64,000 bases of DNA from Streptomyces caniferus (GCF_009811555.1 NZ_BLIN01000005.1:372001-436000), one strand, 5' to 3'. Shown: positions 1-9,176, counted from the first letter of the stretch. Notes: a model not told the origin generated them from the sequence alone. Numbers and translations: made by a program.

Positions 1-2
1 CC

Positions 3-284
3 ATCGCCACCTCCGGCACCGCCGAACGCGGCGCCCACATCCTCAGCCCCCACCGCGGCGCGCCAGCCGACGGGCCCGCCTCCCTTACGGTGGTCGGTCG
101 CAGTTTGACCCTGACCGACGCCTACGCGACAGCGGCCTTCGCCATGGGCGGGAGGGCACGAAGCTGGCTGGACCACCTCTACGGCTTCGAGGGCTTTGCC
201 ATGATGCGGGACGGCCGGTCGTGGCAAACACGGGGATTCCCGGGACGAGGCGACCTTCAGGTGGTGGGTGGAACGGTCGGCTGA
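3..284 (+). CDS. FAD:protein FMN transferase (ApbE family), C-terminal part
   Basis: The gene is cut by the left edge of the window, so only about 93 C-terminal residues are visible. ApbE proteins are Mg2+-dependent enzymes that attach FMN from FAD to a Thr/Ser of target flavoproteins such as redox-pump subunits, usually outside the membrane. The fragment opens with an ATSGTAERGAHI-type segment, followed by a variant of the family signature (SLTVVGRSLTLTDAYATAAF). That stretch contains the conserved Asp-Ala-Tyr-Ala-Thr-Ala segment that helps bind metal and nucleotide. The reading frame is open from base 3 and no internal start is needed. The stop is followed by more than 400 bases without a gene, so this looks like the end of its transcription unit. 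The family call is from motif recognition and is fairly secure. Confidence 0.8.
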   Translation: MATSGTAERGAHILSPHRGAPADGPASLTVVGRSLTLTDAYATAAFAMGGRARSWLDHLYGFEGFAMMRDGRSWQTRGFPGRGDLQVVGGTVG

Positions 285-711
285 GAACCCAGCTGTCTGC
301 CGGCCCACCGCACGTGCGATGGCTCAAAGCAAACGTCCTCGGGCCCTATACCTCACAGCGCTGAAAGCGCACAGCCGTCCCTCCCAGCTGGGGTGGTCCG
401 CATGCGACCCTCCCGGACACCGCTGGTCAGCTGCGGGATGCCACGGGAAGCTCACATCGGACGACCACGCAGGGGTCCTGGGGCGGGGCAGTGGAGCAGG
501 AACGAACGGCCAGGGGCGATCCGCACATCGAGGACTCTCGAAGAAGCCGGACGAGATGGAGCGGAGCGCCCTGCCCGGTGGTCGCACTGGTACACACGGC
601 CGCACTCTCCGTACTGCCGCGGACTGCCCCAGCCGCCGCATGGCGGCTGCACGAAGGTCCCTGGAGGCGCACGCTGGAAGTGGGAATGTACGTGCCCGGA
701 GGGTGATCGTC
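285..711. other. Intergenic stretch without a supported gene
   Basis: About 430 bases separate the ApbE-type gene from the SHOCT gene. Open frames exist on both strands, but none has a recognisable domain or a good ribosome-binding site. The last few bases hold the Shine-Dalgarno (GGAGGG at 698-703) of the following gene. Confidence 0.5.
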
Positions 712-981
712 ATGATGTGGTTCGGCGGCGGCTGGTTCGTCATGGCCGTGATCATGGTGTTCTTCTGGGCGTTGGTGATCGCCGGGATCGTCGCGCTCGT
801 CCGTTACCTCACCAGCGCCCGCCACGGCCACCAGACCGGCCGGCCCCTCTCCTCGGGCGAGCCGGGGGCGGGGAACAGACAAGCCGAGGACGTGCTCGCC
901 GAGCGGTTCGCCCGCGGGGAAATCGACGATGCCGAATACAAACGACGGCTCGCGCTGCTGCGGGAGCACCGGGAAGGTTAA
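712..981 (+). CDS. Small membrane protein with C-terminal SHOCT domain
   Basis: This is an 89-residue protein with one strong N-terminal transmembrane helix (about residues 6-32, rich in Val/Ile/Phe/Trp). A polar linker leads to a C-terminal SHOCT motif, where Ala-Glu-X-X-Leu-X-X-Arg-Phe-Ala-X-Gly-Glu-Ile precedes a Tyr-X-X-Arg-Leu helix. SHOCT domains are short helical oligomerisation modules found at the ends of many bacterial membrane proteins, and the precise role here is unknown. I chose the ATG at 712 because GGAGGG at 698-703 lies 8 bases upstream; a second ATG at 715 and a GTG at 703 are alternatives. It stands alone between the ApbE-type gene and a convergent permease gene. Confidence 0.8.
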   Translation: MMWFGGGWFVMAVIMVFFWALVIAGIVALVRYLTSARHGHQTGRPLSSGEPGAGNRQAEDVLAERFARGEIDDAEYKRRLALLREHREG

Positions 982-1113
982 CCGTCGGCGCGGGATGTGG
1001 CGTGCCACCGCCGGGGCGGTCGCCGCCCTGGTACCGAGCATCGCGACCACCGCGCCACATTGCTTCCCTGCTGGCAGCTGTTGCGGCAAGTGGTACGCGT
1101 AAAGGCGAAGCCG

Positions 1114-3000
1114 TCAGTTCGCCGTCAGCCGGAACCGCAGGCGGCAGATGACGGCGTCGGTGTCGCGGCGCAGCGCGTGGGCGACGACGCCGCCACGCTG
1201 GTTCTGCAAGAGGCGTTGCCACAAGTGGGCGGGTTCGGCTTCGGGAATGAGGACCGTGATGCGGGAGTCCGGGTGCCGGCTGGTGAGTTCGCGTACATAC
1301 GCGGCGAACGGGCGTCCCAGGGATCGGGCGGCGGATTCCACGGCGATGAGGTCCGTGCCCGGGTTCCACAGTTCCCAGTCGCGGCGCAGTGCCTCCGCGG
1401 CCCGGCGGTCCTCGGGGTCGGTGTGGACCACGGTGACGGCGTGGACTTCGTCGCCGAGGGACGCGGCCGCGCCCAGGGCCTCGCGGGTGAGCCGGGAGAG
1501 GCCGGAGACAGGGACGATGACGAGTGAGTGGTCCTGGTGCGGCGCGTCGGGGATACGCCCGAGTTCCAGGGACCGGCCGATCTGGCCGTAGGCGTGGTGG
1601 ACGCGCTCGAAGGCGAGGACGAGCAGCGGCAGGGCGATGACGATGAGCCATGCGCCGTCGCTGAACTTGGTGGCGGTGACCACAAGAGCAGCCACGCCGG
1701 TGAGCAGGGCACCGAAACCGTTGAGTGCGGCTTTGCCTCGCCAGCCGGGGGTGCGTTCGGTGCGCCAGTGGCGGACCATGCCGGTCTGGCAGAGGGTGAA
1801 GCCGACGAAGACGCCGATGGCGAAGAGCGGTACGAGGGTGTTGGTGTCGCCGCCGGAGGTGACCAGCAGGACGGCGGACGCGCCGGCGAGGGCGAGCACA
1901 CCATGGCGGTGGACCTGGCGGTCGGCTTTCAGGGCGAAGACGTGTGGCAGGTTGTTGTCCCGGGCGAGCAGGCCCATGAGGACGGGCAGCCCACCGAAGG
2001 ATGTGTTGGCGGCCAGGGCGAGCAGCACCATGGTGGCGAACTGGACCACGTAGAAAGCCCAGTTGTGGCCGAGGGAGGCGTCCGCGAGCTGGGCGAGGAC
2101 CGTCACGCCCTCGACCGGCTGGAGGTGGAAGCGGCCGATCAGTACCGACAGGCCGATCAGCATGACGCCCAGCAGCGCGCCGAGTGTCACCTCGGTGCGT
2201 TGGGCGCGGCGGGCTGCCGGGGCGCGGAAGGACGGTACGGCGTTGGCCACCGCCTCGACACCGGTCAGCGCTGAGCAGCCGGAGGCGAAGGCCTTCAGCA
2301 GGAGCAGCGCGCCGACCGTTGTCGCGCCGTGGCCGAGCGTGGAGGCGTGTCCATCGGCTGCGGCGGCGCTGACCGGCGCGGAGCGGAACAGGCCGACGGC
2401 GATGATCGCGAGGATGCTGCCCACGAAGACCACCGTCGGCACGATGAAGAGGCGTGCCGACTCCACGATGCCGCGCAGGTTGACCGCGGTGACCAGCGCG
2501 AGCACCGCCAGGCAGATCCACACCCGGTCTCCGTAGAGCGCCGGGAAGGCCGAGGTCAGCGCGGCGACCCCGGCGGTCACGGAGACGGCCACGTTGAGGA
2601 CGTAGTCGAGGATCAGGGAGGCCGCGGCCACCAGGGCGGGGCGCCGGCCCAGATGTGCTTTTGCCACCGCGTACGCCCCGCCTCCGTTCGGGAAGGCGGC
2701 GATGACCTGTCGGTACGAGGCGACCAGCACCGCCAGCAGCCCGGCGATGGCGAGCGTGACCGGCAGTGTGAACCCGAGCCCGTGTGCGCCCGCTGCGGCC
2801 AGCACCAGGACGACGGCCTCCGGGCCGTACGCCACGGACGCCATCGCGTCCAGCGACAGGGCTGCCAGGCCCTGGACGGCGGTGAGCTTGTGCCGTCCAC
2901 CCTGCTCGGCGCCCCCGGACCGTACGCCGGTATCAGGCGGCTCCTCATCGGCTGTAGCTGTGGCCCTGGCTTCGTCCTCACCACGGGAAAGCGTCGACAT
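1114..3000 (-). CDS. APC-superfamily permease, KimA-like potassium importer candidate
   Basis: This 628-residue protein has about twelve hydrophobic helices (roughly residues 45-460) and a soluble C-terminal domain of about 150 residues. The opening segment (KLTAVQGLAALSLDAMASVAYGPEA) and the FPNGGGAY motif are typical of APC permeases in the KimA/YdaO group. KimA of Bacillus subtilis is a proton-coupled K+ importer inhibited by c-di-AMP at its cytosolic tail. The assignment to potassium is inferred from the family and from neighbouring Kdp genes; an amino-acid substrate is possible. I chose the ATG at 3000 rather than 19 codons upstream because GGAGG lies 10 bases before it. It is transcribed alone, converging on the SHOCT gene. 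Confidence 0.75.
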   Translation of the reverse strand: MSTLSRGEDEARATATADEEPPDTGVRSGGAEQGGRHKLTAVQGLAALSLDAMASVAYGPEAVVLVLAAAGAHGLGFTLPVTLAIAGLLAVLVASYRQVIAAFPNGGGAYAVAKAHLGRRPALVAAASLILDYVLNVAVSVTAGVAALTSAFPALYGDRVWICLAVLALVTAVNLRGIVESARLFIVPTVVFVGSILAIIAVGLFRSAPVSAAAADGHASTLGHGATTVGALLLLKAFASGCSALTGVEAVANAVPSFRAPAARRAQRTEVTLGALLGVMLIGLSVLIGRFHLQPVEGVTVLAQLADASLGHNWAFYVVQFATMVLLALAANTSFGGLPVLMGLLARDNNLPHVFALKADRQVHRHGVLALAGASAVLLVTSGGDTNTLVPLFAIGVFVGFTLCQTGMVRHWRTERTPGWRGKAALNGFGALLTGVAALVVTATKFSDGAWLIVIALPLLVLAFERVHHAYGQIGRSLELGRIPDAPHQDHSLVIVPVSGLSRLTREALGAAASLGDEVHAVTVVHTDPEDRRAAEALRRDWELWNPGTDLIAVESAARSLGRPFAAYVRELTSRHPDSRITVLIPEAEPAHLWQRLLQNQRGGVVAHALRRDTDAVICRLRFRLTAN

Positions 3001-3509
3001 GGCGCTGGTGCCTCCGGAAATCAGGATGTGGTCGGAACGCTCAGCTTCAGGTGGCAAACCTGACCGGCCGAGCCTCCTTATCGCATCCCTGTCACCGAAT
3101 ACCGGGCTCTTGACGATCTCCTGACGGCAATACCGGCCGGCCCGAAAGGAACGCGCCGCCGAACGCGGCCGAAGCCGCGATCAAGACGCCGTCGTCGGCA
3201 TCGCTGAACGTCCAGCATGAGGCCCCCGGGTTGCGCGAGCACTGACAGCCATCGGCCCGGCTGGCCCTAATGGGAATTTATGTGCCTCGCCCCCTTGTGC
3301 GGCCGCCTCCAGCACTCGCTACTCCTTCGTCCACCCGCGACAGGAATGTCCGGTATGCGGACTTACGAGAGATTCCTTCGATTCCACTGGACCGACCCCG
3401 TCAAGGAACCGCTCGGAGCAAAGTTTTTCATTGCGCACAAATATCCTTGCCGGTAGCGTCCCTCCCGCAATGATCAAGATGTATTAGCGTTTAATGGGGG
3501 ACTGGCTTC
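3001..3509. other. Intergenic promoter region, locally less GC-rich
   Basis: About 500 bases lie between the divergent permease and secreted-protein genes, so promoters for both must be here. The half next to 3510 is noticeably richer in A/T than its surroundings. No gene, riboswitch or clear operator was recognised; I looked specifically for a c-di-AMP (ydaO-type) riboswitch and saw none. Confidence 0.45.
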
Positions 3510-4034
3510 ATGAGCATGCGAAGCAAGGGAATCTCGACCGCGATCTCCTTAGCCATGACCGGCGCACTGTGCGGCCTCAGCGCACAAACGGCAATTGCAT
3601 CTTCAGCAGAAGACCACGGGGGCACGACGGTCGCGGCGGCCACGGCGGCCGCGACAGAAATGCAGATACACGCGGCCGGAGCTGATGAGATCTGCGCAGT
3701 TCTGGGGATTGGCAGCGGAGCGGCAGGCCTTTCCAAGGCTCTGGCCAAGGGGGCGTCCTGGGTAGGTATTGGCGCTAGCGTCGGGTGCTACGCATACACG
3801 AAGGCGAAGAACGCCACGCCCGCGCAAAAGCGAGCGGCCATGATGAAGTCGTACAGGAATTACCAAGCGAAGAGCGATCTCGGAAAGCTCGACGCGCTCG
3901 GCTATTACTGCCGGAAGAAGGGGGGCGGCGGTGGCGGCGGCGGTACCGATTTCACCTCCCTTGACATGATGATCGGATACCGGGACATCAAAATGAAGGG
4001 CGTAACGTACTCGTGCACCAACATCCGCGATTGA
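3510..4034 (+). CDS. Secreted small protein with four cysteines and a glycine hinge
   Basis: I do not recognise a family for this 174-residue protein. It has a Sec-type signal peptide: a positively charged start, a hydrophobic stretch about residues 10-24, and an Ala-X-Ala-like site near residue 30. The mature part holds a hydrophobic Gly/Ala-rich segment with several GxxxG-like spacings (about residues 62-92), a basic stretch, a run of eight glycines near residue 140, and a polar tail. Four cysteines in the mature part could form two disulfides. A GGGGGA ribosome-binding site at 3496-3501 supports the ATG at 3510. The stop overlaps the next gene by 22 bases, implying coupled expression. Glycine-rich hydrophobic cores in exported proteins recall bacteriocins, but that function is only a hypothesis. 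Confidence 0.65.
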   Translation: MSMRSKGISTAISLAMTGALCGLSAQTAIASSAEDHGGTTVAAATAAATEMQIHAAGADEICAVLGIGSGAAGLSKALAKGASWVGIGASVGCYAYTKAKNATPAQKRAAMMKSYRNYQAKSDLGKLDALGYYCRKKGGGGGGGGTDFTSLDMMIGYRDIKMKGVTYSCTNIRD

Positions 4035-4228
4035 CCGGTCGCCGCGACCTGGGCTATGGAGAGCGAACCTTGCTCTCCATAGCGCTAGTCGTAGTGAGCT
4101 TGCTGTGGATCACACAAGACATGGCCCTATGGGCCACGGTAATGTGCGGGGCCGGTGCAGTCGGGGGAGCACTGGGGGCGCTCTACTTTGGATGGCGCTA
4201 CCTTCGCTCACGCAGAGAATCGCAATGA
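4013..4228 (+). CDS. Small two-helix membrane protein overlapping the secreted-protein gene
   Basis: This is a 71-residue protein with two transmembrane helices (about residues 20-40 and 42-64), a short basic tail and no recognised family. It begins at a GTG inside the end of the upstream gene and overlaps it by 22 bases in another frame, the usual sign of translational coupling. A downstream TTG at 4070 is an alternative start that would remove the overlap. Paired with a secreted cysteine-containing protein, it could be an immunity or export partner; this is inference from size, topology and position only. Confidence 0.5.
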   Translation: MHQHPRLTGRRDLGYGERTLLSIALVVVSLLWITQDMALWATVMCGAGAVGGALGALYFGWRYLRSRRESQ

Positions 4229-4251
4229 GGTTTCCTCAGCGCAGCATTATT

Positions 4252-4505
4252 CGCGAAGTGGGGTAGAGGTCGCGTGCTGGCCGGGGCCGAACGACGCGTG
4301 CCCCGGCTGATCTCGCACGAGCGAACCAAGGACCAGGTCGGCGTGCTCGGCTTGGTCCTCAACGCCGTCGTGCTCCGGGCGACGCCCTGCATCGACGCCG
4401 CCTCGACCCGTTCCGCACCGAGGACCACGAGATCCGCGATGAGGACATCGCCCGGCTCTCCCCACTCAAGCACCGCAACTCAGTCCGCTGGTCGCGTCTT
4501 CAGCG
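4252..4505 (+). pseudogene. Tn3-family transposase, C-terminal remnant with frameshift
   Basis: The translation contains a stretch typical of Tn3-family DDE transposases near their C-terminus: KDQVGVLGLVLNAVVL followed by a CIDAA-like sequence. After a one-base frame change near 4400 it continues as EDHEIRDEDIARLSPLKHRN, matching the next conserved block of the same family. The front 800 or so residues and the extreme C-terminus are absent. The remnant marks a past transposition or deletion between the secreted-protein pair and the first kdpD gene. Terminal inverted repeats were not found nearby. Confidence 0.7.
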
Positions 4506-4639
4506 CCTCCCGCGGTCGAGGGCGGCGACCTCGCGTACGGCCCCGGCGATGGCCCCGGAACTCCTTTTTGAGGATCGCACCGTGGCTGCCGGCGACCTTC
4601 GCGCCGATCTGGATGTTCGGGGGGGCGGGCGGTCACCGC

Positions 4640-4842
4640 ATCGAGGCTGGACGTACCGCACCGGCACGCTTCCGGCCGGCCCAGTGCGCCCCGACGACCG
4701 CCCCGTAGGACCAGCGCACCAGCAGCGCCCGGTCCACTCCCCCGGCCGCAAGAACGGCATCGACATCCCGGACGGCCGCCTCGAAGGAATAGTCCGCGGA
4801 ACGGTTCGACTTGCCGCGCGCTCGCTCGTCGTAGGTGATGTG
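4640..4842 (-). pseudogene. Alpha/beta hydrolase fragment
   Basis: Read on the minus strand from 4842, the frame gives HITYDERARGKSNRSADYSF and then a segment ending in LLVRWSYGAVVGAHWAGR. This is the central core of an alpha/beta hydrolase, with an oxyanion-side Asp-Glu-Arg-Gly-like turn and the nucleophile elbow around Ser in Trp-Ser-Tyr-Gly. The usual Gly before the elbow is Arg. No start codon or preceding beta-strand region is present, and the reading frame breaks on both sides. It is therefore a decayed fragment of about 65 residues, lying tail-to-tail with the Tn3 remnant. Confidence 0.6.
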
Positions 4843-4886
4843 CCGCCCCCCCCAAATCAGCGATGATCCCAGCGTTCCCGCTCCCG

Positions 4887-4918
4887 CCCGGCCGACCCGG
4901 CCGACCGGGCCGACCGGT
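4887..4918. repeat. Short GC-rich tandem repeat (CCGGCCGAC units)
   Basis: About three and a half imperfect copies of a nine-base unit lie in the non-coding stretch before the first kdpD gene. The unit is partly self-complementary and could form a hairpin. No function is assigned. The surrounding bases (4843-5157) carry no recognised gene, although a minus-strand frame across 4950-5060 looks vaguely coding. Confidence 0.5.
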
Positions 4919-5157
4919 GGCCGACAGCGCCACGGGTCTCGGGCCGGCTGCTCGACCCGAACTGGTCACCGACCGCCTCCAGGGGCGTGTCCTGGGGTTC
5001 CTGGGTCAGGAAAGCGTCAACATCGTCGAGCTCAACCACGGCCTGGCCCGTCTGATGTGACGATGGTGCATCACCCATGCCGCACGGCCGCCCGCGATTC
5101 CGCTCGCGGCGGCAGGCGCCGTGGCGCTGTGCACGACCGCTCAGGGAGGGGCTTTCG

Positions 5158-7689
5158 GTGGCACCGAAAGTTGTCGCAGCCGATACGTCAGGCGTACGGC
5201 CAGGAAAGCTCAAGGTGTTCCTCGGGGCGGCTCCGGGGGTCGGCAAGACCTACCGGATGCTGGACGAGGGGCGGCGCCGTGCCCGGCGCGGCACGGATGT
5301 GGTGGTGGCCTACGCCGAGTGCCACGCCCGGCCGCACACCGAGGAGAAACTCGAAGGGCTGGAGATACTTCCCCGGACCCACCGCACGTACCGGGGCGGC
5401 ACATTCAGCGAGATGGACCTCGACGGTGTGCTCGCCCGCCATCCCGAGGTCGCACTCGTCGACGAAATGGCCCACACCAACGTTCCCGGCGGCCGCAACG
5501 GCAAGCGGTGGCAGGACATCGAAGAGCTGCTCGCCGCCGGGATCGATGTCGTCACCACCGTCAACATCCAGCACCTGGAGTCGCTGAACGACGTGGTGCA
5601 GAAGATCACCGGTGTTCCGCAGCGGGAGACCGTCCCCGACGAGATCGTGCGCCGCGCCCACCAGATCGAACTGGTCGACATGCCCGCCGAGGCGCTGCGC
5701 CGGCGCATGGCACACGGCAACATCTACCAGCCGGAGAAGGTCGATGCCGCACTCGCGCACTACTTCCGCGTCGGCAACCTGACCGCCCTGCGCGAACTCG
5801 CGCTGCTGTGGGTCGCCGGGCGGGTGGACGAGACGCTGCAGAAGTACCGTTCCGAGCACGGCATCGGCACGGTCTGGGAGACCCGCGAACGCGTCGTGGT
5901 GGCGCTCACCGGCGGCCCGGAGGGCGAGACGCTGATCCGCCGGGCCGAGCGGATCGCGGACCGCTCATCGGGCGGTGATCTGCTGGCCGTCCATGTCGCC
6001 CGCAGTGACGGCCTCGCCGACGCCTCGCCCGCCGCACTGGCGAAACAACGGGAACTGGTCGAGAGCGTGGGCGGCAGCTACCACTCGGTCGTCGGCGACC
6101 ATGTGCCCACCGCGTTGCTGGACTTCGCGCGGGCCGAGAACGCCACCCAGCTCGTGCTGGGGACGAGCCGTCGCAGCTGGCTGTCCCGCCTGGTGGCACC
6201 GCGGGGCATCGGCGAGGACACCGTCGAGCTCTCGGGTGACATCGACGTGCACATGGTCACCCACGAACGAGCGGGCCGGGGACGTCGGATGCCGGTGCCC
6301 GGCCGGGAGTTGCCGCACTCACGACGGGTCGCGGGGCCGGTGGCCGGCCTCGTCCTCCCTCTGGCGCTGACCGTCGTCCTCGCCCAGACCCGCGGCACGC
6401 TCAACCTGACCAGCGAGGCCCTGCTCTTCCTTGTTACCGTCATCGGCGTGGCCTGCCTCGGCGGCGTCGTCTCCGCGCTGCTCGCCTCGCTCACCGCTTC
6501 CCTCCTGCTGAACTACTACTTCATCCCGCCAAGCGACCAGTTCACCATCACCGAGCCCAACAACGCGCTCGCGCTGGCCGTCTTCGTGCTGGTCGCCGTC
6601 ACGGTCGCGGCGCTCGTCGACCGCTCACTGCGGCTCGCCCGGCGCGCCGCCAGCGCCACGGCGGAGGCGGAGACCCTCTCCTCCATGGCCGGGAACATCC
6701 TGCGCGGTGACCAAGCGGTGCCGATCCTCGTGGAGCGCACCCGTGAGGCCTTCGGGATGGAGTCCGCCGAACTCGTCCCGCGTTCGGGCCAGGAGAAAGA
6801 GACGGTTGAGCGGGGCGAGGGACTCGTCAAGGTACCGGCCGGGCCGGACCGCATACTCGTCCTGCGGGGTCGCCGCCTGCCCTCCTCCGAACACCGGGTG
6901 CTGACCGCCTTCGCGGCCCACCTCGCCGCTGCCCTGGACCACGCCCGCCTGACAGAGGCGGCCGCCGAGGTCGAACCGGTGAAGGCGGCTGACCGGATGC
7001 GGACGGCGCTGCTCGCCGCGGTCAGCCACGACCTGCGGACACCACTGGCCGGTGGGCGGGCCGCCATCAGCTCACTGCGCAGTACGGACGTGGACTTCTC
7101 CGCGGCCGAACGGGACGAACTGCTGGCGACGGCGGACGAGTCGCTCGCCAAGCTGAACCGCCTGGTGGACAACCTCCTCGACATGAGCAGGCTCCAGGCC
7201 GGCGCCCTGACGTTGCACCTTCAGCCCACGGCCTTCGCCGACGTCCTCCCCCTGGCACTCGACACCCTCTCCACGCCCTCGGTACCGGTCGAGTCCCAGG
7301 GCCTGGCGGAGATCTGCGATGTTCTCGCCGATCCGCCCCTGCTGGAGCGCGTCATCGCCAACCTGGTCGTCAACGCCGTGCGCTACTCCCCCGCAGACCA
7401 CCGGGTGCTGATCAGTGGCAGCGCTCTCGGCTCACGCGTCGAGCTGCGGGTCATCGACCGGGGCCCCGGCCTCCGCCCCGAAGACCGCGACCGGATCTTC
7501 GTCCCCTTCCAACGCCTGGGCGACAACGACAACACGAGCGGCCTCGGCCTGGGTCTCGCCCTCTCCCGGGGCCTGGCCGAGGCGATGGGCGGCACCCTCA
7601 CCCCCGAGGACACGCCCGGCGGCGGGCTGACCATGGTCCTCTCCTTGCGAGCGGCAGCGGCGGAGGAGGAACCGGTGGGACTCGCTTAG
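5158..7689 (+). CDS. kdpD: KdpD-type sensor histidine kinase, paralogue 1 (orphan)
   Basis: This is an 843-residue membrane histidine kinase of the potassium/turgor sensor family, which phosphorylates KdpE to induce the KdpFABC pump. In order it has an N-terminal KdpD domain with Walker A GAAPGVGKTY (about residues 22-31) and the EMAHTNVPG box. A universal-stress-like domain follows (about 245-365); in relatives this part binds c-di-AMP. Four closely packed transmembrane helices come next (about 400-495), then a GAF-like linker and the kinase core. The phospho-accepting His is residue 624 in SHDLRTPL, and N, G1 and G2 boxes (NAVRYSPAD, DRGPGL, GLGLGLAL) are all present. The GTG at 5158 has AGGGAGGG 7 bases upstream. 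No response regulator is adjacent. It resembles KdpD paralogue 2 more than the operon copy. Confidence 0.9.
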   Translation: MAPKVVAADTSGVRPGKLKVFLGAAPGVGKTYRMLDEGRRRARRGTDVVVAYAECHARPHTEEKLEGLEILPRTHRTYRGGTFSEMDLDGVLARHPEVALVDEMAHTNVPGGRNGKRWQDIEELLAAGIDVVTTVNIQHLESLNDVVQKITGVPQRETVPDEIVRRAHQIELVDMPAEALRRRMAHGNIYQPEKVDAALAHYFRVGNLTALRELALLWVAGRVDETLQKYRSEHGIGTVWETRERVVVALTGGPEGETLIRRAERIADRSSGGDLLAVHVARSDGLADASPAALAKQRELVESVGGSYHSVVGDHVPTALLDFARAENATQLVLGTSRRSWLSRLVAPRGIGEDTVELSGDIDVHMVTHERAGRGRRMPVPGRELPHSRRVAGPVAGLVLPLALTVVLAQTRGTLNLTSEALLFLVTVIGVACLGGVVSALLASLTASLLLNYYFIPPSDQFTITEPNNALALAVFVLVAVTVAALVDRSLRLARRAASATAEAETLSSMAGNILRGDQAVPILVERTREAFGMESAELVPRSGQEKETVERGEGLVKVPAGPDRILVLRGRRLPSSEHRVLTAFAAHLAAALDHARLTEAAAEVEPVKAADRMRTALLAAVSHDLRTPLAGGRAAISSLRSTDVDFSAAERDELLATADESLAKLNRLVDNLLDMSRLQAGALTLHLQPTAFADVLPLALDTLSTPSVPVESQGLAEICDVLADPPLLERVIANLVVNAVRYSPADHRVLISGSALGSRVELRVIDRGPGLRPEDRDRIFVPFQRLGDNDNTSGLGLGLALSRGLAEAMGGTLTPEDTPGGGLTMVLSLRAAAAEEEPVGLA

Positions 7690-7745
7690 TTCCGCACGTG
7701 GGAGAGGGCAAGTGGGGTAGTGATCCGCCGGACGGGCCTCAGGTT

Positions 7746-9176
7746 TCAGGGCTGCGGAACAGTGCCTGCTTCCTCCCTGCCACCGGTTTCGCGTGCCAGG
7801 CGTCGCAGGAAGACCATGCGCCGACGCAGGATCGTCATAAGCCCCGCCGCCGGGCCTGCCACGGCGGTGACGAAGCACATGCCGAGCACTGGCCCGCCGT
7901 CGTAGTCGACCCCCGCGACGATCAGACAGAGGGCAAGAAAGCCCAGGCCGAACCCGTACATTCCCGGTCCGTGCACGGCCGGCTGCCACAGCGCGTACGG
8001 TCCCACCGCTCGCAACGGACGGGCGTCCGGGCCGGTCAGCGCGGCCGACTCGCCCTGCGGGAGGCCGGCATCGCTTCCCGGGGGCGTCAGCCCGTAGACA
8101 TACCGGTCGTCGTCGAGGACCAGCAGGGCCGCGACGGACCGGTCCGATGGCTCCTCCGGGGCCGGTGCCCAGTAGAGCCACCCGGACCGGCCTTCGAGGG
8201 CTCCGGTGAGGGCCTGTGGGTCGAGGCACCGGTCGATGAACAGGTCACGGGTGCCATCGGGCGACGACAGACGCACAGCGGGATGCAGACGGGAAGCGGG
8301 CTCGGGGTTCTCGTGGTGAGAGGAGCGGGACGCCTTTCGCGGGTCGGGTGACGTCACGCATTGCCCGGCTGCCCCACCTGCGACATCCACCCGCAGCCTG
8401 CGCGCCGGACGGTCACCGAGCACAGTCTTGGGCGTCATCGGTTCCGCCCCGGCCTTGGCCCCGGACCTGACGAGCACGAGGAACATGCCGAGGGGGATGG
8501 CTTCGAAGAGGGCCAACATCCCCATCTCACCCGGTGAGGCGGGGCCTCCCAGAAGGGAGGCGAGGTGCCGACGGGGGGTCAGGATGATGCCCAGGGAGGG
8601 GGCGTCCGGAGCGTAGAGACCACTCAGCCGGTCCCCGATCGACCAGTTGCCGGATGAGGACTTGGCTTCCCCGTCCAGGCGCAGAGCTTTGCTGTGCTCA
8701 CCGGGGGCGGGCGCCTCGACGGTGACCGCGTAGGTGTAGGTCGTGCCGGTCTTGGATTGATTCCGGTGTTTGTGGTGGATCTGCGTGATCGTGACAGGCG
8801 CATAGCGGTGGTCATGCTGGGTAATGGCGGTCAGTCGCGGGGTGTTCTCTCCAGCCGAAATACCGAGCAGGAAGAAGGGGCCGAACAAGCCCCAGACCGC
8901 GAGGAAGATGCACATACCTCGCAGTGGCGGCCACCACCGTCGCCCCATCTTCAGCCCGAACGCCGGCGGTACGAGCCCTCCCAACCGGGAATGCCACCGT
9001 CCGGTTGCCCGCAGCCACCACGCCAGAAAAGCCACCGCCGAGAACGCCAGGCAGGCCAGCAGATCCCAGCGCGGAAACGGTGCGATCTTCCGGACCAGCA
9101 GACAGAGCAGAAACGCCGCGGCACCGGCCCAGGCCAGCGCCGACGCCGCAGCGGTTCCAAGATCTCGCTCCCTCAC
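7746..9176 (-). CDS. Membrane protein of WXG-like cassette 1
   Basis: I do not recognise a family for this 476-residue protein. It has hydrophobic helices near the N-terminus (about residues 10-30, 38-58 and 88-108). A soluble, probably beta-rich, segment follows (about 110-200) with an IHHKHRNQSKTGTTYTY stretch. A helix near 225-240, a second soluble domain (about 270-395) and two closing helices (about 405-450) complete it. The ATG overlaps the stop of the upstream WXG-type gene by four bases (ATGA), so the two are co-transcribed and translationally coupled. As the last gene of a small-protein/WXG-protein/membrane-protein set, it could anchor, export or neutralise the upstream products; that is inference. 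Confidence 0.7.
   Translation of the reverse strand: MRERDLGTAAASALAWAGAAAFLLCLLVRKIAPFPRWDLLACLAFSAVAFLAWWLRATGRWHSRLGGLVPPAFGLKMGRRWWPPLRGMCIFLAVWGLFGPFFLLGISAGENTPRLTAITQHDHRYAPVTITQIHHKHRNQSKTGTTYTYAVTVEAPAPGEHSKALRLDGEAKSSSGNWSIGDRLSGLYAPDAPSLGIILTPRRHLASLLGGPASPGEMGMLALFEAIPLGMFLVLVRSGAKAGAEPMTPKTVLGDRPARRLRVDVAGGAAGQCVTSPDPRKASRSSHHENPEPASRLHPAVRLSSPDGTRDLFIDRCLDPQALTGALEGRSGWLYWAPAPEEPSDRSVAALLVLDDDRYVYGLTPPGSDAGLPQGESAALTGPDARPLRAVGPYALWQPAVHGPGMYGFGLGFLALCLIVAGVDYDGGPVLGMCFVTAVAGPAAGLMTILRRRMVFLRRLARETGGREEAGTVPQP

Noticed and set aside
809..2521. Minus-strand open frame of 570 codons
   Set aside because: Its Arg/Pro/Gly-rich translation is an out-of-frame reading of the permease gene at 1114-3000.
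3058..3509. c-di-AMP (ydaO-type) riboswitch upstream of potassium transporters
   Set aside because: I looked for the conserved GC-rich paired elements before the KimA-like permease and other K+ genes and saw no convincing match.
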